Notes under the pieces: generated by a model
Databases searched by the model: none
Told to the model about the DNA's origin: nothing
The model's input: the letters and a program-made list of their open reading frames with translations, nothing else
Shown: piece after piece, positions 11,101-20,700 of the stretch
How positions within the stretch are numbered: the stretch's first letter is position 1
Layout of the letters: the number at the start of each line of letters is the position of its first letter
Made by a program: the position numbers and the translations under genes
Source of the DNA: Melitaea cinxia
Lineage: Eukaryota > Arthropoda > Insecta > Lepidoptera > Nymphalidae
DNA: 64,000 bases
Assembly: GCF_905220565.1 (NCBI RefSeq)
Contig: NC_059401.1
Location: 4,117,001 to 4,181,000 of the forward strand
Direction: 5' to 3'

Positions 11101-14100
11101 TATATAAAATTCTCGTGTCACAATGTTAGTTCCCATACTCCTCCGAAACGGCTGGAGCGATTTTTATGAAATTTAGTGTGCATATCGGGTAGGTCTGAGA
11201 ATCGGCCAACGTCTATTTTTCATACCCCTAAGCTATAAGGGGGGGGGGGATTAAGTGGGTAAATCTCATACATATATAGCAAAACAACGTTTGCGGGGTC
11301 ATCCATGATTAAAATCATATCCTCACTCTCTGACGTCAATCTTTTATTTCCAGTTAAAGATAAGATACTTTTTAAAGCTTTTCATATAGCAATGATGGTA
11401 ACTCTTGCCAGAGAAGTGTGTGGTGCAGTACCAGTCCTAAATTTTGCTGCAGAGATATTCTCTCTTGCGTCCAATAATTCAAGTATACTTTTAAGTCCGA
11501 ATCAACAAGCGATGGTGCTCGGAGCCGTGCAAGTAACAGGTTCAATGCTTGCCTCTCTTGTCGTCGATAAGGTTGGAAGAAAGGTAAAATAAATGACCAA
11601 AAATAATAAGTAAAGTACAAATAATAATATTTCAATACGAACGATTTAATAATTGTTGAACATTTTATCTTTTATCATACTTTTTAACCGACTTCCAAGA
11701 AAGGAGGAGGTTCTCAATTCGACTGTATTTTTTTTTTATGTATGTTACTTCAGAACTTTTAACTGGGTGGAGCGATTTCGACAAATTTTCTTTTGATCGA
11801 AAGGTGGTGTGTGTCATTTCATCATTATCATTACAGCCTATACAGTCCACTGCTGGACATAGGCCTCCACAAGTTTACGCCAAAAATAACGTGAACTCAT
11901 GTATTTTGCCCATAGTCACCACGCTGGGCAGGCGGGTTAGTGACCGCAGTACTGGCTTTGTCACATCGAAGACGCTGCTGCCCGTCTTCGGCCTGTGTAT
12001 TTCAAAGCCAGCGGTTGGATGGTTATCCCGCCACCGGTCGGCTTTTTAAGTTCCAAGGTGGTAGCGGAACCGTGATATCCCACAGTCGCCTCTTACGACA
12101 CCCATGGGAAGAGAGGGGGTGGCCATATTCTTTAGTACCGTAGCCACACAGTACGTGTGTCATTTGGTCCCATTTAAATTTATTTGAGATCTAATAACTA
12201 CTTTTCGAGTTATATCTAATAATGCGTTTTTAACTTTCTACTGGATGTACCGATTTTGATAATTCTTCTTTTGTTGGAAAGGGAATATCCCTAGTTTAGT
12301 ACCATGATAAGTAAACTAGGATCTGATGATGGGATCTTAGAGAAATCGAGAGAAACTCTCGAAAATTCGCAATAACTTTTGACTGGGTGTACCGATTTTG
12401 ATAATTTTTAATTTAATCGATAGATAATAATAGATATATGTTTGTCATGTGGTCACATATAAATTTTATTGAGATCTGATAACTACTTTTTGAGTAATCT
12501 TTGATAATGCGTAGTTACTTGACTGTGTTTTCGTCGATCTACGTTGTATTACTCGTCGATGTAATTGAAGTCGGTTTTTTTTTTTCGTTTGCGAGCAAAC
12601 ACAATTATTTATTTTTATTTATTCAAAGAAATATTAAATATACAACTTTAAGGCAAAACAAGATTTAGACTAATTTTTAAAGTTAAAGACCAAAATGTCA
12701 CCAATATAGGTGTAAATAACAAAAATATTGTTAACCTCCGGTCATATAGTTACGTATTTTGCTAAGGTTTTTACCAATTTAGTTTTTACATATTTGATGT
12801 AGGACTGGACAAAAGTTTTTAAGAATTCTTCAATATTCACAACTTACTATTACTTTATTTCAGGTATTACTATCAGTAACATCCCTAATTTCTGGTCTCA
12901 GTATGTGCACTCTAGCATCTTGGTTTGTGGCACGAGACTACGGAGCTAATACACCAAACTGGGTTCCCGTTATGACGCTGTGTCTGTGTATTTTCTGTGA
13001 TTCTTGTGGTTTACAGCCCATATCTGTTGTTATTGCTGGAGAGATTTTTTCATTTAAGGTAAATTTAACATTTAAGTGATAAAATAAGTTCAAAAAGTAG
13101 ACCTGATTTACATTTTTTTACTTTAATTTTTTTTTTGCTAGTGGACCCAATAATTATAATTATAAGTGCCATATAAAAAATTTTAACTGCGTTGTATTTA
13201 TTTTCGTTGTCAGCACATCTTTTTGTGATATACAATTTCATAACAAAAAAAAAAACTAACTGAAATAGGTCACAGCTGGAAATATCCTTCCTACCTTAGA
13301 GAAGATCACAGCTAAACTAGGATCACAGCTTTCAAGCATTGTTGTGTTCCTATAGTGAGTAAGGTAACCAGAGCTCCTGGGGGACTGGAGGTAAGGTCGA
13401 CAACGCGCTTGCGATGCTTCTGGTGTTGCAATCGTCTATAAGCTACGGTAATTGCTTATCATCAGGTATAAAAAATACCATATTATATTAATTTACATAA
13501 AAATAAATAATACGTAATTAACGATGACGCGTTTTCGCAACGGTCACAGCACTTTTTTGTGACTGTTACACTGTCGCTTGCGGGTTCGATCCCCACACAT
13601 GACAAACATTTGTGTTGGCTATACAGATGTTTGCCGTGGTCTGGTTGTTTGTGCAGTCCTTGTGGGTCTCCCCACAGTGCCTCGGAGAGCACGTTAAGTT
13701 AAGTTGAGCACGTCGGTCCCGGTTGTTATCATATACACTTGATAGCGATCGTTACTCATAGTAGGGAATATATCTGCCAACCCGAACTGGAGCAGCATGG
13801 TGGATTAAGCTCTGATCCTTTTCCTATATGGGGAAAGAGGCCCATGCAAAGCAGTTGGATATTACAGGCTGGCGTGAGAGAGGGGGAGCTAATTAATATA
13901 TTTGTCTTACAAAAGCATTTTTAAAAGAAACTGGTAAAAGCAAACAAATTAGTACCATTAGTGCAGTCTGTGAAGGTTCCACTGATGGCGAAGTTTCAAA
14001 CCCTACAACAACTAACAGCGTTTATCAAGCAATGAAACGAATAAAATGTCACGTCTGTCCACAATATTGCAGTCAAAAAACTTCCGTGAAGTATTGCAAA

Positions 14101-15044
14101 TGTGCCAAATCTCTCTGGGTGACTACTCGAAGAAAATTCACAACTTTCTACTTCCGCAAAAATTTCGATTTTTTTTTTTGTTTTTTAATATTGTCAATTT
14201 ACTTTTGATGTTCCTTACTATTTTAAAAAATTATAATATCTAATAAATAAATTAACAGTAATTAAAATCACTTAAACATTACGTGACGCCGCGTTGACGC
14301 AACGGTTATAGCCATGGATTGTACCTGTTGCGCTTGGCGGTTGCGGGTTCGATCCCCGCATATGACAAACATTTGTATTGGCCATACAGGTGTTTGCCGT
14401 GGTCTGGGTGTTTGTGCAGTCCTTGTGGGTCTCCCCACCGAGCCTCGGAGAGCACGTTAAGCCGTCGGTGCCGGTTGTTATCATGTACACCTGATAGCGA
14501 TCGTTACTCATAGTAGGGAATATATCCGCCAACCCGCATTGGAGCAGCGTGGTGGATTAAGCTGTGATCATTCTCCTACATGGGGAAAGAGGCCTATGCC
14601 CAGTAGTGGGATATTACAGGCTGAAGCGTATTCATAAACATTACGTAGAATATTTCTATTCACTGCCATCATTTTAGGGTAAATTGCGACCCCGCGTAAC
14701 CACCAACGTTAGTTTCTTGGCGCGACAAAATAAAGGTTAATAAATTAATGACTGTTACTGCATCAATATTACTAACCGTAATAAAAATTTTTCAGCATCG
14801 AGGGACAGTAATGGCGGTAACGATGTCGACTGCATCTCTTGCTGATTTTCTACAGCTTTTGTTTTTCAAACCCCTGACTAACTCTATTGGTATACACGTA
14901 GCTTTTTACTTCTTTGGTATAATATGTTTATTAATGGCACTATATGTAGTTATTGTGATACCAGAAACCAAAGGAAGAAGCTTAGAACACATTTATAGAA
15001 CAATTTATAATCGTAAAAGAATCGTAAATGAAAGCTCCAACTAA
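5168..15044 (+). CDS. MFS sugar transporter, facilitated trehalose transporter Tret1-like (9 exons, 475 aa)
   Basis: Exons: 5168-5234, 5795-5904, 6918-7037, 7575-7730, 8314-8481, 8557-8689, 11354-11583, 12864-13058, 14796-15044. All junctions are GT..AG and the frame is continuous; 1428 nt including stop gives 475 aa, normal for the family. Sugar-porter signatures in order: GASIGWMSP near the N terminus, GDTFGRK at residues 82-88 (loop 2-3), PETPSYL at 194-200 (the family's PESP motif), VVDKVGRK at 321-328 (matching loop 8-9), IAGEIFSFK near 385-393 and PETKGRSLEHI from 449. Twelve membrane segments are expected. Family role: facilitated movement of trehalose or hexoses across the plasma membrane; the substrate of this paralogue cannot be read from sequence. 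The first exon is short (22 codons); its ATG is the natural start because it opens directly into MKKFYIFFTEGSKINQ. Introns carry Helitron, piggyBac, SINE and LINE insertions, none disturbing an exon. Confidence 0.9.
6040..6480 (+). mobile_element. Helitron-like non-autonomous element, interrupted by R1-tail insertion
   Basis: Begins around ACATAGTATAAAACAAAGTC and ends with a GTGCGTAGCTGGGGTAGGTC block followed by ACTAGT, like the related copy at 57824-58532. A short R1-clade tail (6326-6459) is inserted within its 3' end and duplicates the target. It lies in intron 2 of the sugar transporter. Confidence 0.5.
6326..6459 (+). mobile_element. Short R1-clade LINE tail insertion with 15-bp target duplication
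   Basis: Sequence starts CCGGGGCGAGGTGGC and ends in an A-rich tail. It matches the 3' UTR of the R1-clade LINEs at 19505-21092 and 54376-55292. Flanking copies of GTCRCTAGTTTGATG at 6311-6325 and 6460-6474 differ at one base, as expected for a target-site duplication. Confidence 0.75.
7069..7400 (-). repeat. Family R SINE-like/LINE-tail unit (TGATGATG tail)
   Basis: Near-complete copy. In the order of its own strand, which here reads on the printed plus strand, it runs GCTGTGTGGCTACGGCAC, GTGTCGTAAGAGGCGACTAA, GGCGGGATAACCATC, TGCCCAGCGTGGTGACTATG and GTCCAGCAGTGGACTGCAAT, ending AATGATGA. Strand '-' is used throughout this list for this direction relative to the copies at 9000, 11820, 21122, 27293 and 28064. 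A start codon and open frame inside it (7023-7334) are shadows of this repeat. Intron 3 of the sugar transporter. Confidence 0.7.
7785..7985. repeat. Interspersed repeat beginning CTAGCTG (Helitron-like end)
   Basis: Starts CTAGCTGCGCGGACAGACTT and includes CCATTCTCGAGTTATGCGC and CAGCAACACTCATTTTTAT. The repeat at 59480-59787 shares the same order of blocks (CTAGCTGACCCGGCGAACTT, CCGTTCTCGAGTTTTGCGC). CTAG at the edge suggests a Helitron 3' end read on the opposite strand. Confidence 0.45.
8733..8884 (+). mobile_element. Short R1-clade LINE tail insertion with 8-bp target duplication
   Basis: Starts at the same point as the 6326 copy (CCGGGGCGAGGTGGC) and ends CACGTAAAAAAAA. It is flanked by GTACAGAT at 8725-8732 and 8885-8892. 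Located in intron 6 of the sugar transporter. Confidence 0.75.
9178..10810 (+). mobile_element. piggyBac-like transposon, internally deleted
   Basis: Exactly flanked by TTAA at 9174-9177 and 10811-10814, the piggyBac target. Termini are CCCTTTAACGCATAT on the left and, as reverse complement, CCCTTTCACGCACAT on the right (13 of 15 match). Length 1633 bp. Contains remains of a piggyBac transposase and three GGGACA-N4-TGTCCC hairpins (9193-9208, 9529-9544, 10662-10677). Without the element, the flanking family R sequence becomes contiguous. Confidence 0.85.
9657..10522 (+). pseudogene. piggyBac transposase remnant
   Basis: The N-terminal part starts MSTRRTREFTLTESEI, is rich in Asp/Glu and stays open to about 9970; an alternative ATG sits upstream at 9546. 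A frameshift near 9980-10010 then moves to the frame that reads AYLGMNYIFGYHILPS and FRSYWSTELDMGVPYI, the conserved start of the DDE_Tnp_1_7 domain. Soon after MP the catalytic region is missing: the sequence jumps to a C-terminal cysteine-rich domain at about 10408-10519 (RCIQC, NTCSTCNVHLC, NCFAEYH) that contains one in-frame stop. The DDD catalytic residues are therefore deleted and this copy cannot encode active transposase. It could still be moved in trans, because both ends are present. Confidence 0.8.
11098..11290 (+). repeat. Helitron-like fragment (TCTCGTGTC family)
   Basis: Directly abuts the Helitron end at 11095. Blocks TATATAAAATTCTCGTGTC, GAAACGGCTGGAGCGATTTT and GCATATCGGGTAGGTCTGAG match 3528-3665. 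A run of nine or more G lies near 11240. Confidence 0.45.
11686..12610 (+). repeat. AACCGACTTC...GAAGTCGGTT element with nested family R unit
   Basis: Starts AACCGACTTCCAAGAAAGG and ends ATTGAAGTCGGTTTTTTT then CGTTTGCGAGCAAACACAAT, giving a short terminal inverted repeat. It is internally repetitive: several blocks of the type ACTGGGTGTACCGATTTTGA. A family R copy is inserted at 11820-12154. Other copies: 39283-39905, 41886-42495, 44740-45045, 57217-57560 and 60977-61422. Confidence 0.65.
11820..12154 (+). mobile_element. Complete 335-bp family R unit with 11-bp target duplication
   Basis: Flanked by GTGTGTCATTT at 11809-11819 and 12155-12165, so its ends are defined: CATCATTATCATTACAGCC on one side and TAGCCACACAGTAC on the other. 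On its own strand it ends in a TGATG repeat, the kind of tail made by RTE/CR1-type LINE machinery. Confidence 0.8.
13258..13475 (+). repeat. Interspersed repeat, family B
   Basis: Intron 8 copy: AGAGAAGATCACAGCTAAAC, CAAGCATTGTTGTGTTCCTA, AACCAGAGCTCCTGGGGG, CTACGGTAATTGCTTATCAT. The end is degenerate. Confidence 0.55.
13519..13885 (+). repeat. tRNA-derived SINE (family S)
   Basis: Head region has a B-box-like GCGGGTTCGATCCCC. The body has TTGCCGTGGTCTGG, TGCAGTCCTTGTGGGTCTCC and GAGAGCACGTTAAG, and the tail has GGCCCATGCAAAGCAG and GATATTACAGGCTG. Same family as 14284-14637, 15300-15622, 47385-51092 (split), 60291-60601, 61990-62175 and 62945-63232. Confidence 0.7.
14284..14637 (+). repeat. 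tRNA-derived SINE (family S), well preserved
   Basis: Best copy: GCGTTGACGCAACGGTTATA as A-box region, TTGCGGGTTCGATCCCCGCA as B box, then GACAAACATTTGTATTGGCC, the conserved body, and the terminal GTAGTGGGATATTACAGG block. Open frames here (14272-14532 and 14319-14513) are repeat shadows. Second SINE in intron 8 of the sugar transporter. Confidence 0.75.
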
Positions 15045-17749
15045 ATTTTTGTACTATATTATTAAATTATAAATTTACACTTTTGTTGTAATTTATACAT
15101 CCTTTTTTAACCGACTTGAAAAAGAGGAAAATTACGCATTCGCATTAAAAAAAAAGACTTCTAAATTCCAATAACACCATCAAATATTTCATATTTTTTC
15201 CTTTCGCAGTTGTATTAGTATCAATGTGTTTGTCATTTAAATAAATTAGATTTTAGACCTTACTATTTTTTTTTTATTTTTGTTTGAAAAGAATAAGAAC
15301 CACACAGGTGCAGTGATGTGCGCAGTCACCTAAATCACTGACGGCTTGCGGCTTCAATTCCCCCTTAGGATAGATGATTGTATTTGTAAAAAATTTCTTT
15401 CTGGTTTGGATGTCTATCTTAGTGGGTCTCCGCACCGTACTTCGAAGGGCACGTTAAGCTGTTGGTCCCAGCTGTTATCATAAATACCTGATAGCGATTG
15501 TTACTCATATTAGGGAACGTACCCGCCAACCTGCAATGAAGCAGCGTAGTGGATTACGCTCCAGCTCTTTTACATAATAGAGAAAGAGGCCTATACCCAG
15601 CAGTGGGATGTTACAGACTGAATAGTAATCGATCTTATGAAAATAACGTTTTTTATCGGCCAGATAATTATTGATAACTGGTGAAACAAGTCCCGTAAAA
15701 GTAAAAAAGGCCAAATTAATGATGCTAATGTTGTAAAAATTATCGTTATAAAAACAAAAAACCCGACTGCGTAAAAAAATGTTTTAAATAAAAACTGAAA
15801 AGGACAAAAATCGTTATATTTTTTACTGTGGTCATGATTTACAATTTTGAAATCCTAATGATGTGCCCTTGAATTTGATACCCATATTGTAGTATACAAA
15901 AAACAAAAAACATTGGATGCATAAAGATGAAATTTGGCAGGGAGGTAGTTTACAGTTAGTAGATGTCCGCTAAAAATTTTTCGTTAGGGTTAGATTAAAG
16001 GGGTCTAAGGACTCTTACAAGTTTTTATAAAAATCCTTCATTTTTATGCCACAAGCTTGAAATTTTGGCAGGAAGACAGTTAATAGTTAATTAGGTAATT
16101 AGTAAAGAATAAGTGCATACATAGATACTCATATATACATAGCATCAGTCGTCATTTAAGGTCGAAGATGTAATGGAAAGATAAGAACATTGCTAGGCGA
16201 TAGCTACAACAAAACAAAATAAAAAGCGTTTCATTACTATAAAATATTTTTTTATTTAACTGTGTTCCATAATGTTTAGATAAGACACATCTATCATTAT
16301 TTAGTGTATTAAGTAAATGGAAACGTGTATCGACTATATCGACAGACTGACAGAAATATAAGGCAATATCCACAGAAAAAGAATATTTATGTCACAAAAT
16401 TATACTATAATCTCATTCATCAGAGAAATTTATAACATCATTCATTCAGTTGGAAACTCTGCATATATTTAATTAGTATGAAACTTAAGCAAGACAAAAC
16501 GGATAGTAAGACGGACTGTATAAGTGATTTTATCAAAGAAAGTGCTCAATTAATTGTTTATTTATTTATATTCCCTGTACACGTTAAATGTAAACAGATC
16601 AATACATAACTGATAAAAAACAACTTATCCTCGCGTAAGATAAGTATATCAAATACAATCTCTACTAATTTTTTTTCTTAGATCAGAAAAAACTATCAAT
16701 ATATGGCACATTTCTTCTATCAGTAAAATTATATTATTTACTATTTAACTACAACAAATTTTATTCTTCGATACCATAAAACCCAAGTTTTGAATAAAAT
16801 CATATCTCATTGAAAAAATCTTATTATGAATTCAAATTATACTAGTAATAATAATATTGTAGATAAAATAGTTTTTAATTATCTTCTTATTTTTAAACTT
16901 CCGTAAATGTGGTCTAACCTCGTTCTTCTTCGTCCTAATCCAAAACCATTGAGTAAATCTTGAATTATGACTATCAATGAACAGTTTGATCAATACATAT
17001 TCCAAAAGCTTGTCAGGGAGAATGAGATAAACTTTTATAAAATTTACTTTGCCGGAAGAATCCTGCTTGTATTTGTCTATTTGCTGCAAGATGCAGGCCT
17101 ATGTCCAGCAGTGGGTTGATATAGTTTGAGATGATAATTCAAGATGTACCTAACAACCTACTGTCATATGTGCGTAGTTTAATAACATGTTAGAATTAGG
17201 CTACATCATTACATGCTAAGATGTTTCAAAATACCTACCTATATTCAAGTACCAAATATTTTAAATTTTTTACATCAATCTATATCAAAGGCATTAAAAA
17301 TTAATAGTTCGATATCGTTAAACTTTTTACTTTTATAACGTTGGTATCCTTGGTTCACTTACAATTTCATTATTATAAAACCTCATTTATGATTGTTTTG
17401 TATTCAATGTTCGATGATATTAAGATAAGTAAAATAAAATGTTGTTTAGTGTCAGAACATTCCATGTAACTAAATCGGCTACTGTTGGAGACGGTACTTA
17501 GAAATAACATTCAACTTAATATCTAAATCAGCACTAGACAGTTGTACAATATGTTATAAAGATAATTTGATATTAATAAAGTTTTGTGATAGAAATAAAG
17601 CAATAACTATAGATATCTTTTCGTTGTCAAAAACAAAGAGTAAAGGAACAATGCGAAAAATTAATGAAATATATATCCGATTATCTTTAATCAATAAAAA
17701 GTGATTCTGAAAAGTGAATTTTTCAGAGAAAAGTCTAGGAAAACGTAAA
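15045..17749. other. Intergenic region between sugar transporter and receptor cluster
   Basis: No gene recognised. Contains a short AACCGACTT fragment (15107-15150), a SINE (15300-15622), an AT-rich stretch with TACCCATATTGTAGT (about 15880) that resembles the repeat near 29090-29335, and a short GGCCTATGTCCAGCAGTGG tail near 17095. ATTAAA at 15061-15066 is a possible polyadenylation signal of the transporter. From 17120 to 17749 I see only AT-rich sequence, which should include the GR1 promoter. Confidence 0.5.
15300..15622 (+). repeat. tRNA-derived SINE (family S), diverged
   Basis: Shares GTGGGTCTCCGCACCGTACT, GGGCACGTTAAGCTGTTGG, TGATAGCGATTGTTACTCAT and CCCAGCAGTGGGATGTTACA with the other family S copies. 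The head is diverged: the B-box region reads GGCTTCAATTCCCCC. Confidence 0.65.
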
Positions 17750-20700
17750 ATGACCAATTATATGAGCAGCAATGAATTATTATACGACAATATTTTGGAT
17801 GAAGATATTCAAGCAATGCTTTATCCATTTCATTTAATGCAATCAATATTTCTCTTACCGAGATGCAGAATCTATAAAAATTTTGTTACTTTTAATAGTA
17901 CCAGTGTAAATATTTTATCGTCTTTAGCATTTATTTTGCCTTGTACTTTTAATATTATACGCTATATTATAACGTTACCGAAATTTACAAAGAGTTTTTC
18001 CGTCACTTTCATAATTACCTTCGATCTAATATTTCATTCGCTTGGGTTTTTAATCAACTACATTTCAATTCTTATTCATAAAAAACTATATGTTGAATTA
18101 ATACTTAATGTACAAAGAGTATTTAAAATGTTCAAATATAATCTTCATAAAGGATTAAAATTATTTAATTTACTTTCATGGTTGACTGTGGGTTCGGTTT
18201 TTACATATTATTTTGGATTTTGTATTTACAATTCATTTTTCATCGAACAACAGATAGTAGAGACTATTTCAATATTTTTTCTTGTTTATTTTGATATGAA
18301 CATTATTTTTGCAAGTCGAGTAGTTAATTTGCTTCAAATCCTATTAAATAATTGGATTTCTGAATTGAAACACTTAAGCACTCTAATAAAACTAAATGCT
18401 GATCGTGAAGGAGAATCTGATATTACTTTTGAGAGATTAATCATTCAAGTACCAGGTACTGTATATTTTTTTAAAATTACTTTTAAAAATCGATTTTTAG
18501 TTTGGCAACTGAAATTTATTTTTAAAAGGTCGTAATATTAACTTTCATTCAAAATGTTTGATATTAAATGTAATACTCCCATCATTTTAAAGCAACTAAA
18601 ACAAAAGAGGAAGAAATAAAGCAAGAATTGATGAGGTTAATGAAAATTTATGAGAAGATAATAGAAACGTACGATCTTTATAAAAAACTATTCCAAACTA
18701 ATGTAAGTAGTTATATTTTCAATAATATGCGTTATAATTATTGTATCAGTAGTACGTGTCTCAAATATTTGTATATTTACATTGATAATTTGAGTACTTA
18801 ACAACATAACTTATTTCAGATTTTATATCATTGCACGGAAATGTTTACAGCAATGGTATTTTTTACGGAAATTTTTATGGATATTGTGAAAAGTCCCGAT
18901 GATGACAAATATGTAAGTTTATAATTCATTTGAACGCAGATTGAACAACCGTCAGATAATGTAGTTTTGTGACTATTAAGCACTAAAAGATTTTAATAAA
19001 CGTTCTTTTAGTAATCTTCTATATTTGCGTTTGTCCAAGTATAACTCTTGTGGGTCTTCAGGAAGTTCATTAACGAATGCGGCTATAATGGTATTTAACA
19101 TTCTAGCTCCGTAAAAATTTCTAGCAATGGGTATAACAAATTTTTTTGTGTTAAATTTTTCTCAAGGTATTGGGTCTACATTTTTAAATTAATAAAAAAG
19201 GATCATTAACTTCATTTAGGACATTAAATTTAACGAACGTAATACATCCATGACATTGCAATGTCTAAAGATATTATTTTAATTTTTAATTTTTGAGAGA
19301 ATAGTTTTTAATAGACATAACTGTAAAGCATAAATATTATTTATGGGCAAAACACATGAGTTCGCGCTATTTTTGGCGTGAGCTTGTGGAGACCTATGTC
19401 CGGCAGTGGACTGTATAGGCTGTAATAAAAAAAATATTTAAATAGGTTTTATAGGTTCTACCGTAGCTACTTAGTCCATTACTGATAACAGGTTGAGCCA
19501 GGGCTAGATATAGTATACCACCGGGTGCCTCTGTATCTGCGGACGCTGCTGGGCGACTACCTCCAGGGTCGCGAGGTCCTATTTCCAGGGCGCGACGGTC
19601 TGCGGCGACGTCGTGTCTCGTGCGGAGTCCACAGGGGTCAGTGCTGGGACCGCTCCTGTGGAACATCGGCTACGACTGGGTGCTTCGGGGCACGTTGCCC
19701 GCAAGTGTGCGGGTCTCGTGCTACGCCAATGACACCCTAGTCGTAGCTAAAGGAAGGGACCTCGTGGAAGTAATGCGGTTGGCTACGGCTGGCGCAACAC
19801 TTGTTGTCGGCCGTATACGAGCCCTGGGGCTGGAAGTCGCCCTGACGAAGACCGAGGCCCTACTGTTCCATGGGCCTCGAGGGGGACCCCGTCCAGGTAC
19901 GCGGGTGACTGTGGATGGGGTTTCGGTCCGGGAGGGGACCCAGATGAGGTACCTGGGTCTCACCCTGGACGGGAGGTGGGCTTTTGGGGCTCATTTTGCA
20001 GAGCTAGCCCCAAGAGTCGTGAAAGCCGCCGCCTCACTGGGAAGGCTGCTGCCGAACGTGGGTGGTCCGAGTGCCCATTGCCGTCGGCTGTACTCCGGGA
20101 TCATCCGGAGTATGGCCATGTACGGGGCACCCGTCTGGGCGGACGCCCTCGGTCGCGCCAACAAAATCCAGCTGCGACGGCCGCAGCGGGTCATCGTGAC
20201 GAGGGCGATACGCGGTTACCGGACGGTGTCCTGGACGGCGGCGTGCGTGCTGGCCGGCGATTCCCCCTGGGCACTGCAGGTGGAGATCCTCGCCGAAACA
20301 TATCATTTTGTGGCGGCGAGGAGATCCCGGGGGGAGTCTCCTACGTGGGAGGAGCTCGCACGCATGCAGAGGCTGGCGCAGGACACCCTGTTGCGGCGGT
20401 GGACGGAGGACTTGGCTTCGCCAGTCCCCGGGCAGTGGACGGTGGAAGCAGTGAAGCCGGTCCTCCGGAAGTGGGCGAGGCGGCGGTTCGGGCCGCTGAC
20501 CTTCCGTCTGGTGCAGGTACTTTCCGGACATGGGTGCTTCGGTAAGTACCTGCACCAAATCGCGAGACGTGAGGTGACTCCAGCCTGCCACGAGTGTGGA
20601 GCGCCAGAAGATACGGCGCTCCACACGCTGGAGGCGTGCGCCACTTGGGAACCGCAGTGGCGCACGCTTTCAGCGGTTCTCGGACGGGATCTCTCGCTGC

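Noticed and set aside
14272..14532. 86-aa and 64-aa open frames
   Set aside because: Inside a tRNA-derived SINE; a nearly identical frame recurs in the SINE at 60307-60507.
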